Shown here in pieces: positions 6,426 to 15,210 of a stretch of DNA of 41,929 bases. The number at the start of each line of letters is the position of its first letter. The stretch's first letter is position 1. The translations under genes and the position numbers were made by a program. The DNA comes from UBA6772 sp965183875 (GTDB lineage Bacteria; Bacteroidota; Bacteroidia; Flavobacteriales; UBA7430), in contig CBCYMK010000025.1 in NCBI GenBank assembly GCA_965183875.1, positions 1 through 41,929 on the forward strand. Reading direction: 5' to 3'. The notes under the pieces were generated by a model. The model ran no database searches. It saw nothing but the letters and a program-made list of their open reading frames with translations, and had not been told where the DNA came from.

Positions 6426-8528
6426 ATGATTTTTAAAAAGTTAGAAGAGATTTTTGGATACAAGAAATTCCGTCCTCTTCAAGAAGAAATTATACATAGA
6501 ACCATTGCCGGAAAAGATAGCTTAGTACTTATGCCAACAGGTGGAGGGAAGTCCATGTGTTTTCAAATTCCCGCACTTTGTTTAGAGGGAATAACCATTG
6601 TGGTGTCACCGCTCATTTCTCTAATGAAAGATCAGGTTCAAGCTCTAAGAGCTAATGGGGTGGAGGCTAGCTTTTTTAATAGTAGCTTAAGTCAAGATGA
6701 AGAAAGTGAAGTAGTGCGAAATGCACTCAATGGAATTACAAAAATATTGTATTTGTCTCCAGAGAAACTAATTTCAGTAAAAGATTCTTGGTTAAAACAA
6801 CTAACTATTTCGTTAGTTGCTATAGATGAAGCACACTGTGTGAGTATGTGGGGACATGACTTCAGGAAGGAATATACTCAACTAAACGACTTTCGTAATT
6901 CCTTAGCGCATATTCCTTTTATAGCGCTTACAGCAACAGCAGATAAGTCTACTCGGGTAGACATTATTGAGCAGTTAGGGCTTAAAGATTCAGAGTTGTT
7001 TATTTCTTCCTTCGATAGAGAAAATATAAGTATTGATGTTCGTGGTAATGTCGCTAAAAAAGACAAGCTAAAACAGATTGTAGCCTTTATAAACGCCAAG
7101 CCAAACGAAAGTGGTATAATCTATTGTTTGAGTAGGAAAAACACCGAAGATATATCGGCGTATTTAAATGCCCATGGTATCGATTCCAAGTGTTATCACG
7201 CTGGAATGGATAGTGCTAGTAGAGCAAAGGTTCAAACAGATTTTATTAACGATACCAGTAAAATTATTGTGGCTACCATTGCTTTTGGAATGGGTATAGA
7301 TAAGTCGAATGTACGTTGGGTTATACACAGCAATTTACCCAAAAATTTAGAAGGGTATTACCAAGAAATTGGTCGTGCTGGAAGAGATGGCTTACCCTCG
7401 GAAACACTTTTGTATTTTACTCTGAGAGATGTTGTATTGTACAGAAAGTTTGCCGCCGATAGTGCAAATGCTGAAATGCAATTAGACAAGCTTAGCAGGA
7501 TGCTTCAGTTCTCCCAAGCCAAGTCGTGTAGACGTAAAATATTACTGTCCTATTTTGGTGAGTTTTTAACTGAAAATTGTAATAACTGTGATGCTTGTAG
7601 TAATCCTTCACAAAATTTTGATGCGACCATAATTGCCCAAAAAGCACTGTCCGCCACCGCTAGGATGAATGAGTCCGAATCCTCCGTAATGGCAGTAAAT
7701 GTTTTACGAGGTTCTCAGAATGCTAAAGTTTATGAAAAAGAATACCACAAACTAAAGACGTATGGAATTGGTAAGGATATAAGTTTTTACGACTGGAACG
7801 ATTATTTCGTTCAATTGACCAATATTGGGGCTTTAGAAATTGCATATAATGAGAGTTCGGCACTTAAAATTACTCCTTTGGGTTGGTCTATTCTAAAAGA
7901 AGGAAAAAAGGTTCAGTTATCTAAGCCAATTGCCGAAAGTGAGAAAAAATCTAAAAAGGCGAAATCTAAAAAAGAGCCTAAACAAAAAGTCAAAAAAGCC
8001 CTTTTTGAGGAACTTAGAGTGTTAAGAGCTCAATTAGCAAAGTCAGAAAATGTCCCTCCTTATATCATTTTTAGCGATAAGTCGCTTGAGGATATGGTCA
8101 CCTTAAGGCCTCAAACAGAATCAAGTTTTATGGATGTTTCTGGTGTGGGACAGAATAAGTTGCATAAGTACGGCGCTGCATTTATGTCGCTCATTAAGAG
8201 CTTTACTCAAGCCAATACAAAAACGCCAACCAAATTAGTTTCCTATAATTCTTTTAAGAGTGGAAGTACCATTGAATTGATCGCTGAAGAAAGAGATTTG
8301 AAACCCTCCACTGTATTAACTCATTTGGTAAGCTGCTACTTAGAAGGCTTGGAAATAGATTTAAGTCCTTTTGTAACAGATGTCATATTACAAAAGGTGA
8401 AAAGTGCCTACTTAGAATGTGGTAAGCCTTTGACAATGAAACCTGTTTTTGAGTTTTTAAATGAAGAAATTCAGTACAACGAAATTCGTGTGGCCTTAGC
8501 GATCTTAACATTTAATAAAAATATTTAA
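6426..8528 (+). CDS. recQ: ATP-dependent DNA helicase RecQ
   Basis: RecQ unwinds 3'-to-5' at forks and recombination intermediates. The 700 residues show the full layout: Walker A 'PTGGGKS' (K42), the DEAH box near residue 134 followed by 'CVSMWGHDF' (the usual Gln before Trp is Met here), a helicase C domain with 'QEIGRAGRDG', a zinc-binding domain with 'CRRK...CNNCDAC' near 385-405, a winged helix, a Lys-rich linker near 510-530, and an HRDC domain around 540-610. The C-terminal extension beyond HRDC ('STIELIAEERDLKPSTV', a helix-turn-helix-like RQC tail) is common in Bacteroidota RecQ. Confidence 0.95.
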   Translation: MIFKKLEEIFGYKKFRPLQEEIIHRTIAGKDSLVLMPTGGGKSMCFQIPALCLEGITIVVSPLISLMKDQVQALRANGVEASFFNSSLSQDEESEVVRNALNGITKILYLSPEKLISVKDSWLKQLTISLVAIDEAHCVSMWGHDFRKEYTQLNDFRNSLAHIPFIALTATADKSTRVDIIEQLGLKDSELFISSFDRENISIDVRGNVAKKDKLKQIVAFINAKPNESGIIYCLSRKNTEDISAYLNAHGIDSKCYHAGMDSASRAKVQTDFINDTSKIIVATIAFGMGIDKSNVRWVIHSNLPKNLEGYYQEIGRAGRDGLPSETLLYFTLRDVVLYRKFAADSANAEMQLDKLSRMLQFSQAKSCRRKILLSYFGEFLTENCNNCDACSNPSQNFDATIIAQKALSATARMNESESSVMAVNVLRGSQNAKVYEKEYHKLKTYGIGKDISFYDWNDYFVQLTNIGALEIAYNESSALKITPLGWSILKEGKKVQLSKPIAESEKKSKKAKSKKEPKQKVKKALFEELRVLRAQLAKSENVPPYIIFSDKSLEDMVTLRPQTESSFMDVSGVGQNKLHKYGAAFMSLIKSFTQANTKTPTKLVSYNSFKSGSTIELIAEERDLKPSTVLTHLVSCYLEGLEIDLSPFVTDVILQKVKSAYLECGKPLTMKPVFEFLNEEIQYNEIRVALAILTFNKNI

Positions 8529-8586
8529 CCCACTCTATAAAGGTGCTATCTTAACTTTTGTGTAAATTGGACTAAATTAGATTTTT

Positions 8587-9441
8587 ATGATAGATCCAGT
8601 TTTAATTGCGATTCCTCTATTTGTACTGTTAATTTCTGTAGAGCTATTTCTCACAGTTAAACTTAAATACGAGGCCTATACAAAGTCCGATACTTTTGGT
8701 AGTTTATCAATGGGCGTTGGAAGTGTATTAGTGGGAGGGGCTACAAAAATAATTGTTTTTGCAGCTTATTCTTTCGTTTATCAGTACAGGTTGTTTTCTT
8801 TTGAAATGAACCTTCCGTTTATAGTACTCCTTTTCTTACTAGATGATTTTTGTTACTATTGGTTTCATCGTCTGAGTCATAGTTCTAGATTCCTCTGGGC
8901 CTCACATAGTATTCATCATTCCTCAAAAAAGTACAATCTATCTACGGCTATTCGTCAAACATGGACAGGAGATTTAACCGGGGCTTTTTTGTTTTGGATA
9001 CTGTTGCCTTTTATTGGTTTTTCCCCAGAGTGGGTAATGACGATGAAAGCTATAAGCTTAATTTATCAATTCTGGATTCATACTGAGTTGATAAGTAAAC
9101 TTCCTAGCTGGTATGAATTCCTTTTTAATACCCCTTCACATCACAGGGTACACCATGCAACACAAGTAAATTACTTAGATCGAAACCATGCAGGGGTGTT
9201 AATTATTTGGGATAAACTGTTTGGTACTTTTGTGCCAGAAGTAGAAAAGCCTATTTATGGATTGGTTACCAATATCAAAACCTTCAATCCTTTTAAAATT
9301 GCTTTTGCTGAATGGAAGTTAGTTTTTGAAGATTTTAAAAAGAAGATTCCTTTGACTGTAAAATTGAAGTACTTATTTATGCCTCCCGGTTGGAGTCACG
9401 ATAACTCTCGAAAAACCTCAGCTCAAATGCGGGAGGAATGA
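8587..9441 (+). CDS. Sterol desaturase / fatty acid hydroxylase family membrane protein
   Basis: This 284-residue integral membrane di-iron enzyme has the histidine clusters of the fatty acid hydroxylase superfamily: 'HRLSH' near residue 95, 'HSIHHS' near 108 and 'HHRVHH' near 187, followed by 'NHAGVLIIWDKLFGTF'. The first three or four hydrophobic segments occupy residues 1-90. Members hydroxylate or desaturate lipids; in Bacteroidota the substrate could be a carotenoid, a sphingolipid or an alkyl lipid, and cannot be chosen here. The gene stands between recQ and a minus-strand transaldolase. A second paralogue lies at 25945-26799. Confidence 0.9.
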   Translation: MIDPVLIAIPLFVLLISVELFLTVKLKYEAYTKSDTFGSLSMGVGSVLVGGATKIIVFAAYSFVYQYRLFSFEMNLPFIVLLFLLDDFCYYWFHRLSHSSRFLWASHSIHHSSKKYNLSTAIRQTWTGDLTGAFLFWILLPFIGFSPEWVMTMKAISLIYQFWIHTELISKLPSWYEFLFNTPSHHRVHHATQVNYLDRNHAGVLIIWDKLFGTFVPEVEKPIYGLVTNIKTFNPFKIAFAEWKLVFEDFKKKIPLTVKLKYLFMPPGWSHDNSRKTSAQMREE

Positions 9442-9744
9442 ATTGAGAATTTGAAAATGATTATGCTTAGTGCTCTCCATACAAAACCTAATAATGTCAG
9501 TCTGTACCGATAGTTGTCGGTATTATCGAAGACCTACTCAATCTTTAAATGACCTTTTTACTACAATACCCTTTTGGTAATTAATTAGAATCTAGCTTTT
9601 CGAGAGCCTCAAGGTGACAGGAGGACAAAAGAAGTTTTGAGTTTTGAGTTATAAGTTTTGAGTAGGGAAAAAGAAGGATTAGTCTTTTTTTTACTAGATA
9701 CCAGCTATTTATTCCAATTTTCATTTTCAAATCATCACAACCTT
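9442..9744. other. Intergenic region with degenerate repeat sequence
   Basis: This 303-base gap between convergent genes holds no plausible ORF. It contains a small hairpin, TACCGA (9505-9510) with TCGGTA (9517-9522), and near 9635-9662 a run of GAGTTTTGAGT-type repeats that also occurs, in inverted form, at about 15149-15178. It reads like the remains of dispersed intergenic repeats common in Bacteroidota. No clear terminator was found for either neighbour. Confidence 0.5.
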
Positions 9745-10407
9745 TCACCATCCCCCATTAAGTTTAGCATGATCTGCTAAGAACTGGTCTAGTCCTTTTG
9801 TTGTGAGGGCGTGGTCGAACATCTCCATTATAATAGAGTAGGGAGCAGTAGCCACATCAGCTCCTAGTTCTGCACACTTAACTATGTGATTTTGGTTTCT
9901 GATAGAAGCTGCAAGTATTTGAGTTTCGAAACTATAATTGTCGAAAATTGTACGAATGCTTTTTATTAAGCCCAGGCCATCTTCGTTTATATCTTCTAGT
10001 CTGCCTATAAAAGGAGATATATAAGTAGCTCCAGCTTTTGCAGCTAAGAGCGCTTGTGCAGCTGTAAAAACTAAAGTGCAGTTGGTTTTTATATTCTCCT
10101 TGCTTAATACACTTATTACTTGTATACCTGCTTTAGTCATTGGGATTTTTACAACGATGTTATTGTGAAGTCTAGCTAGCTTGTATGCCTCTTCTAACAT
10201 ATTCTTATAATTGGTAGCGATTACTTCGGCCGATACCGGGCCTTCTACTAATGAGCATATAGTACTATAGTGTTTTGTCCAGTTTTTTGGGCCTCTAATT
10301 TCTTCCTTAGCCATTAGACTCGGATTGGTCGTTACGCCATTAATTATATTTAGAGTTTCTAATTCTTTTATTTGGTGTAAGTTAGCTGTGTCTAGAAATA
10401 ATTTCAT
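9745..10407 (-). CDS. Transaldolase / fructose-6-phosphate aldolase family protein
   Basis: This belongs to the short TalC/FSA subgroup: 220 residues, with 'MKLFLDTAN' at the N-terminus, 'GVTTNPSL' (residues 24-31) and the Schiff-base lysine K87 in 'VVKIPMT'. Later 'ISPFIGRLEDI' and 'ILAASIRN' complete the TIM-barrel signatures. In the cytoplasm it should act as the transaldolase of the pentose phosphate pathway, moving a dihydroxyacetone unit between sugar phosphates; a few relatives instead work as fructose-6-phosphate aldolases, and sequence alone does not separate them. It is transcribed alone, convergent with the hydroxylase gene and divergent from the repeat-protein gene. Confidence 0.9.
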   Translation of the reverse strand: MKLFLDTANLHQIKELETLNIINGVTTNPSLMAKEEIRGPKNWTKHYSTICSLVEGPVSAEVIATNYKNMLEEAYKLARLHNNIVVKIPMTKAGIQVISVLSKENIKTNCTLVFTAAQALLAAKAGATYISPFIGRLEDINEDGLGLIKSIRTIFDNYSFETQILAASIRNQNHIVKCAELGADVATAPYSIIMEMFDHALTTKGLDQFLADHAKLNGGW

Positions 10408-10643
10408 AGTATATTTTCTTATAGGTTAGAGTAGCGATTAACATAGTACTCGACATTATTACAGTGTAATTGATTGAAAATTGACTGCTAATCACATTTA
10501 AATGTACTTTATTTTGAGAGAATAGAAGACTAGCGTATTTTTTATTTTAGTATTTCTAAAATAGTATTGTCTTGTATATACTAAGAGTTTTTAATCACTA
10601 CTAGTAAAGTTGTTTGTATATGAAAATAAAAAAAGAATAAATA

Positions 10644-10676
10644 TTTGGTCTTCGGCATTTTTTTTCACTAAGTTTG
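10644..10676 (+). promoter_or_regulatory. Sigma-ABfr-type promoter for the first repeat-protein gene
   Basis: TTTG (10644-10647), 21 bases, then TAAGTTTG (10669-10676): both elements match the Bacteroidota consensus. The 316-base intergenic region (10408-10723) also contains a seven-C run (10714-10720) three bases before the ATG. I saw no convincing promoter for the minus-strand transaldolase. Confidence 0.7.
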
Positions 10677-11619
10677 GAGACTTAACATACTAAGAACAAT
10701 TTTTTTAACTAAACCCCCCCGTTATGAAGAAAATTTCTTTATTTATTATGTCAATTTTTGCTGTAGGTGTTACACTTGCACAAACTGTTGATGATTTCTC
10801 GTTTCTACCAATGACATCTGATAATACAGGTTCTATAGTGTTTCCTGATGGAACATTAAGTGATTTTGTTGGAGGCCAAGTAATGGCTTTTGTTGATGGT
10901 ACTCCAGTATCTAGTGCTGTTATTGTTGATGCTGCCGGTGCTTCCAGGTCCCGCCGTAGTAGGAGCATTTACTGACTGTAATTGTGAACTTGCAAATCCA
11001 GGGGATCAACTAGATTTTGCCATATTGATGAATGGTGAAGTAATTGTAATTACTCAAGTATCACCTCCTATTACATATACAGCGAATATGTTTACAGTGC
11101 TAGCAGCTGAAATGTTGAGTTTCTCAATTGATGGTTCTGCTGTTGTATTTGGTTGTACAGATGCTGCTTATTTAGAATTTGATGCTTCAGCTAATTTAGA
11201 TGATGCTTCTTGTTCTGTATTAGTTGCTGAAGGTTGTACTGATGCTGCTGCTGATAACTTCGATGCTGCTGCAAATACTGAAGATGGATCTTGTTTGTTT
11301 ACAGGATGTATGGATGCTTCTGCAGACAACTACGATTCTGAACGCTAACGTTGATGGATACTGTCAATACTTAGGGTGTATGGATGATACGGCTTGTAAT
11401 TTCGATGCAAATGCAAATGAAGATGACGCTTCTTGTGAAGGTCTTGTAGGTTGTACCGATGCTGCTTATTACGAATTCGATGCAAGTGCTACTTGTGGTA
11501 ACGATGGTTCTTTGTGTCTTACTTTAATTGTTCCTGGTTGTACTGATTGCTAGAATGCATTTAACTTCAATGCTTCTGCTACAGAAGATGATGGTTCTTG
11601 TGATTTCTGTAGTTGTAGG

Positions 11620-13626
11620 TTGTATGAAACCCAGCTGCTGATAACTTTAATGCTGATGCAAATACTGCTGATTCAGAATCATGTGAATATTCAGGAATTA
11701 ACCCTTGGGGTCCTAGGTGGTGGGTCAGAAGCTGCTCCTACATATATTACTTCTAACAATATGTCTGTTTTATTCCCAGTAGAAAACTTAGGTGTTTGGT
11801 CTGGTTCTGATATGATGGATGGTGCTGTTATTTTTGCTGTTTACGAAACTGCTCGTTTAAATAACGAATGGGTTGGATTCTCTGAAGTTTCAGGTATTCA
11901 GTCTGCAGGTGCTGTAAGATGGACTGGATCTCAAGTTGGTATGCCAGTATTTGGTGCTGATAACAATCAAGACAACGGTTTCCAAGAAGCTGAAGATTTA
12001 GTTTGGTTAGTAGAAGCTGCTGATGGAACTATCTACAACGCTTCTTTAACTTATGCTACTGCTGGTTTTGACGGTGCTTATGAAGATGGAGAATTTGTTA
12101 TTGTAAGTTCTATTACAATTGGTGCTCTTTATTACGAAGGTTGTATGGATGCTACTGCTTCTAATTTTAAGCCTTTAGCTACTACAGATGATGGTTCTTG
12201 TGCTACTCCTTACTCTATTGGTTGTATGGATGCTTCTGCTGTAAACTTTGCAGGTGCTGATGCTAACCCAACTCACGATAATGCTGAAAACTTTGGTGAT
12301 GCTTTTGGTCAAAACCACGGTATCAACTTAAATACAGGTGCTACTTTCCCAAGTGGTATTGCTGCTAATATTCACGACCAATCTTACTGTCAAACACAAG
12401 TTGAAGGTTGTACAGATGCAATGGCTCTTAACTACGATGCTTTAGCTACACAAAATGACGAAACTATTTGTGATTGGTCATTAAACGGAATGACTGAGTA
12501 TGATGTAGATGAGCATGGTAACATGATCGCTATTGAATATAACTTCGGTTCTGTAGATCCTACTAACGAGAATGATGGTATTGTAGGTTCTGACTTTGAA
12601 AATGCTAATATCTTATTCGACGCTGGTGCTTTAGACGTTACTGCTCATGTTATAGATAACTTAGCGGATGTAATGGAATGGATTGATGCTGATGAGATTG
12701 CTGATGCAAACGAATTGTCTGATACTATTACTGACATGCAAACTCGTTACGATGCAAATGAAACAGCATGGGATACTATGTTCACTGCTGATGAAATTGC
12801 TGATGCTGCTGAATTAGCTGATACTATTTCTGATATGCAAGCACGTTACGATGCAAATGACTTAGCATGGTATTTAGCGGATTCTACTCACGCTGCAGAT
12901 GCACTTTCTTTATTGAATGCTACCGTTGCTGCTTCTGATGCTTTATTAGCTGAAACTATTGCTGCTTCTGACGCTTTATTAGCTGAAACTATTGCTGCTT
13001 CAGATGCTTTATTAGCACTTACTATTTCTGATATGCAAGCTGCATACGATGCGAACGAAGCTCAATGGCTTGCTTATACTGCTGCTACTTTAGTTTCTTC
13101 TGATTCATTATTAGCTGTAACTAACGATACTCTTGATTACCACAGAGCTCCTTTAGTTATTGACTTACATACTCAATGGAATACAATAGCTTACTATTTA
13201 CACCATGAGTCTCCAGTAGTTGCTCAGTTCGAAAAACAATTCGGTTCTGAAACTGCTATTGCTGAAAACATTAACATTGTTAAGAATAACGAAGGTTTAT
13301 TCTACTGGCCAGAATTTAACTTCGACGGTATCGAAATGTTAATTCCAGGTCAAGGTTACCAAGTAAGAGTTAAAGATTCTTCAAACGGTAAATCTGACTT
13401 TATCTTCGATCACTCTATCAATGCAGATGCTTACAGAACTCTTGTTCCTACAGTTCCTACATGGGCTATTGAGATGGATGTTCAAAACCACCCGAACGAT
13501 GTTCGTACTCTTGTTAGAGTTGTGAATATGTTAGGTCAGGAAGTTAATCCTGCAAATGAATTCAAAGGTGAAGTATTATTGTACATGTACAATGACGGAT
13601 CTGTAGAAAAGAAAATGGTTAAATAA
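11620..13626 (+). CDS. Intact 3' portion of the repeat protein, with probable T9SS tail
   Basis: This 668-residue open frame holds the rest of the disrupted protein; the in-frame homologous sequence begins near base 11717 ('GGGSEAAPTY'), and the first 30 or so residues are out-of-frame noise. It contains a beta domain (about residues 35-170) like those of its neighbours and three further Cys/Asp repeats ('GCMDATASNF', 'GCMDASAVNF', 'GCTDAMALNY'). An Ala/Asp-rich helical region with 'DEIADAxELxDTIxDMQxRYDAN' repeats follows, then an 'IVKNNEGLFYWPEF...PGQGYQVRV' domain and a tail 'RVVNMLGQEV...KKMVK' resembling a type A T9SS sorting domain. Secretion to the surface is therefore likely. Function is unknown; adhesion or a structural surface role is a guess. 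Confidence 0.7.
   Translation: MYETQLLITLMLMQILLIQNHVNIQELTLGVLGGGSEAAPTYITSNNMSVLFPVENLGVWSGSDMMDGAVIFAVYETARLNNEWVGFSEVSGIQSAGAVRWTGSQVGMPVFGADNNQDNGFQEAEDLVWLVEAADGTIYNASLTYATAGFDGAYEDGEFVIVSSITIGALYYEGCMDATASNFKPLATTDDGSCATPYSIGCMDASAVNFAGADANPTHDNAENFGDAFGQNHGINLNTGATFPSGIAANIHDQSYCQTQVEGCTDAMALNYDALATQNDETICDWSLNGMTEYDVDEHGNMIAIEYNFGSVDPTNENDGIVGSDFENANILFDAGALDVTAHVIDNLADVMEWIDADEIADANELSDTITDMQTRYDANETAWDTMFTADEIADAAELADTISDMQARYDANDLAWYLADSTHAADALSLLNATVAASDALLAETIAASDALLAETIAASDALLALTISDMQAAYDANEAQWLAYTAATLVSSDSLLAVTNDTLDYHRAPLVIDLHTQWNTIAYYLHHESPVVAQFEKQFGSETAIAENINIVKNNEGLFYWPEFNFDGIEMLIPGQGYQVRVKDSSNGKSDFIFDHSINADAYRTLVPTVPTWAIEMDVQNHPNDVRTLVRVVNMLGQEVNPANEFKGEVLLYMYNDGSVEKKMVK
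12928..13026 (+). repeat. Three 33-base tandem repeats (11 residues each)
   Basis: Copies at 12928-12960, 12961-12993 and 12994-13026 encode AASDALLAETI, AASDALLAETI and AASDALLALTI. The first two differ by one base. The 11-residue period and Ala/Leu placement suggest an amphipathic helix or coiled-coil stalk. Confidence 0.85.
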
Positions 13627-13641
13627 AACCTAAATAGTTTA

Positions 13642-13674
13642 AAAGCCCTCTCTATTCGAGGGGGCTTTTTTTTC
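13642..13674 (+). terminator. Intrinsic terminator after the first repeat-protein gene
   Basis: AAAGCCCTCTC (13642-13652) pairs with GAGGGGGCTTT (13658-13668) in an 11-bp stem with one U-G pair and a five-base loop, followed by a T run. Confidence 0.85.
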
Positions 13675-13700
13675 CTATTTTCTAACTTAATTCTCAAAAG

Positions 13701-14924
13701 ATGAAAAAAATACTTACTTTAATCTCCTTTGCTTTACTTGGACTTTCTAGTTCTGCACAGGATTGTGACTTGCCTTCTTCGGATGTGTTAAACACAGGGG
13801 CTAATATGACTGTGATGTTACTTCCAGGAGCTGTTTCTTCGTTAAATGCAACTTCAGCTGATGCATATTTAGTCGCATTAACAGAAGAGGGACTTATTGT
13901 TGGTTCTGCAGTTGTTGGTAATGTTTCTCAAACAACTATTGCTATTTGGGGAGATGATGCCTCTACGGAAGATGTTGTCGATGGTGCCTCGTCTAATGAA
14001 AATATTACTTTTCAATTGGTTGACGGTTCAAATTTGTATGATGTAGTATTACCGAATGTAGTGGCTTATACCACTAATGGTATGGTAGTACAACCTTCAC
14101 CTGCTACTGTAACTGAAGTTAATTGTTCTGTGGTTGATGATGTTTTAGGTTGTATGGATGCTACGGCAAACAACTATAATGCTGATGCAACTGTAGATGA
14201 TGCCTCTTGTACTTATGATGTTGAAGGTTGTACTGATTCTTCAGCAAATAACTTTGACTCTGCTGCAAATGTAGATGATGGTTCTTGTACTTATGATGTT
14301 GAAGGTTGTATGGATGCTTCTGCAAACAACTATAATGCTGAAGCAAACGTTGATGATGCTTCTTGTACTTATGATCAAACTGGTGGAGATGGCGAAGCTA
14401 TCGAATACCAACTATCTTCTGGATGGAATATGGTTGGTTATACTGGTACTGCTGATAATAATGGTATTGTAGAACAAATGGATGCTGCTTTAGGAAATGG
14501 TGCTGGTACAGCAAACACTTTCCAAGTTATTAAGAATGCATCTGGTCAATTTTGGTCAGTCGTATATTCTTCACTTAATGAATTTACACAAGGACAAGGG
14601 TATATGATGTATGTGAACGGTACTCCAACATCTGTTAACTTCCAACAAACTTCAGGGTATATCTCAGGTATTGAGTATGCATTATCTGCTGGTTGGAACA
14701 TGGTTGCCTTTACAGGTGACGTAAACGCTGAAGCTAACATAGTATCTGCTATGGATGCTGCATTAGTAAATGGTGCTGGTACAGCAAATACATTCCAAGT
14801 AATTAAGAATGCTTCTGGGCAGTTTTGGTCTGTAATATATTCATCATTGGCAGATTTTGTTCCAGGTCAAGCTTATATGATGTTTGTTAATGGAAGTCCA
14901 ACTACAGTTAATTTTCAACAATAG
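13701..14924 (+). CDS. Secreted Cys/Asp-repeat protein with duplicated C-terminal domain
   Basis: This 407-residue protein begins with a signal peptide ending near 'SSSAQ' (residue 20). A beta-rich domain (about 25-145) like those of the preceding protein leads to three 26-residue repeats of the GCxDxxANN(Y/F)...DD(A/G)SCTYD type (residues 150-227). Two copies of a roughly 85-residue domain follow ('GWNMVGYTG' at 241, 'GWNMVAFTG' at 331, each with 'QVIKNASGQFWSV' and 'GQ(G/A)YMM'). Related single copies sit before T9SS tails in other Bacteroidota proteins, yet no sorting tail is visible here, since the protein ends shortly after the second copy. It is isolated between two terminators. The function is unknown. 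Confidence 0.85.
   Translation: MKKILTLISFALLGLSSSAQDCDLPSSDVLNTGANMTVMLLPGAVSSLNATSADAYLVALTEEGLIVGSAVVGNVSQTTIAIWGDDASTEDVVDGASSNENITFQLVDGSNLYDVVLPNVVAYTTNGMVVQPSPATVTEVNCSVVDDVLGCMDATANNYNADATVDDASCTYDVEGCTDSSANNFDSAANVDDGSCTYDVEGCMDASANNYNAEANVDDASCTYDQTGGDGEAIEYQLSSGWNMVGYTGTADNNGIVEQMDAALGNGAGTANTFQVIKNASGQFWSVVYSSLNEFTQGQGYMMYVNGTPTSVNFQQTSGYISGIEYALSAGWNMVAFTGDVNAEANIVSAMDAALVNGAGTANTFQVIKNASGQFWSVIYSSLADFVPGQAYMMFVNGSPTTVNFQQ
14148..14381 (+). repeat. Three 78-base coding repeats
   Basis: Copies start at 14148, 14226 and 14304 with exactly 78-base spacing, each encoding a 26-residue GCxD...DD(A/G)SCTYD unit. The perfect period suggests recent duplication within the gene. Confidence 0.85.
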
Positions 14925-14944
14925 TAAAAGCTTAACATAAATAT

Positions 14945-14973
14945 AAAAAGCATCCCTCGGGATGCTTTTTTTT
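14945..14973 (+). terminator. Intrinsic terminator after the second repeat-protein gene
   Basis: GCATCC (14950-14955), loop CTCG, then GGATGC (14960-14965), flanked by an A run and an eight-base T run. The A run on the far side would also let it work on the opposite strand. Confidence 0.85.
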
Positions 14974-14990
14974 GTGCTTATAATTTTCTA

Positions 14991-15067
14991 TATGCTTATC
15001 CGCTTGCTTGTAGGATATTAAATTTGGTTATAAATGCTAAACAGTTAAAAATGTGTTGTAGTCCTTT
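14991..15067 (+). repeat. Dispersed repeat, copy A (downstream of gpmI)
   Basis: It starts TATGCTTATCCGCTTGCTTG and ends TTGTAGTCCTTT (15056-15067). A second copy with the same internal spacing (about 65 bases between the two landmarks) lies at 16873-16950. The ends are well conserved and the middle is diverged. Confidence 0.6.
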
Positions 15068-15210
15068 ATTATCGTTATTTACTCTAAAAGTATAAAGGAT
15101 GGGTGGAAAATGAAATGCGAATATTAAAATGACAAGATTATTAAAAGGTATTCAAAACTTATCACTCAAAACTCAACACTAGTTATTTACCGTACTTTGG
15201 CTAATATTAT

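Larger units (their letters stand above)
10724..13626 (+). pseudogene. Large secreted Cys/Asp-repeat protein, frame-disrupted in its 5' third
   Basis: Read across frames this is one secreted protein of about 960 residues. A signal peptide ('MKKISLFIMSIFAVGVTLAQ') leads into a beta-rich domain, then several GC(T/M)D...DDGSC repeats of about 21-26 residues that resemble Ca-binding loops closed by Cys pairs. The frame changes near 10945, 11338, 11605, 11630 and 11713, and a TAG interrupts at 11551-11553; from about 11717 the frame is intact to 13626. Repeat spacing continues across each break, so the ancestor was one ORF. The breaks could be genuine decay or assembly errors in a repeat. The intact 3' part is described separately. 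Confidence 0.7.

Noticed and set aside
14148..14381. CRISPR array from regularly spaced repeats
   Set aside because: The 78-base units are contiguous, in frame and encode a protein repeat. There are no spacers and no cas genes.
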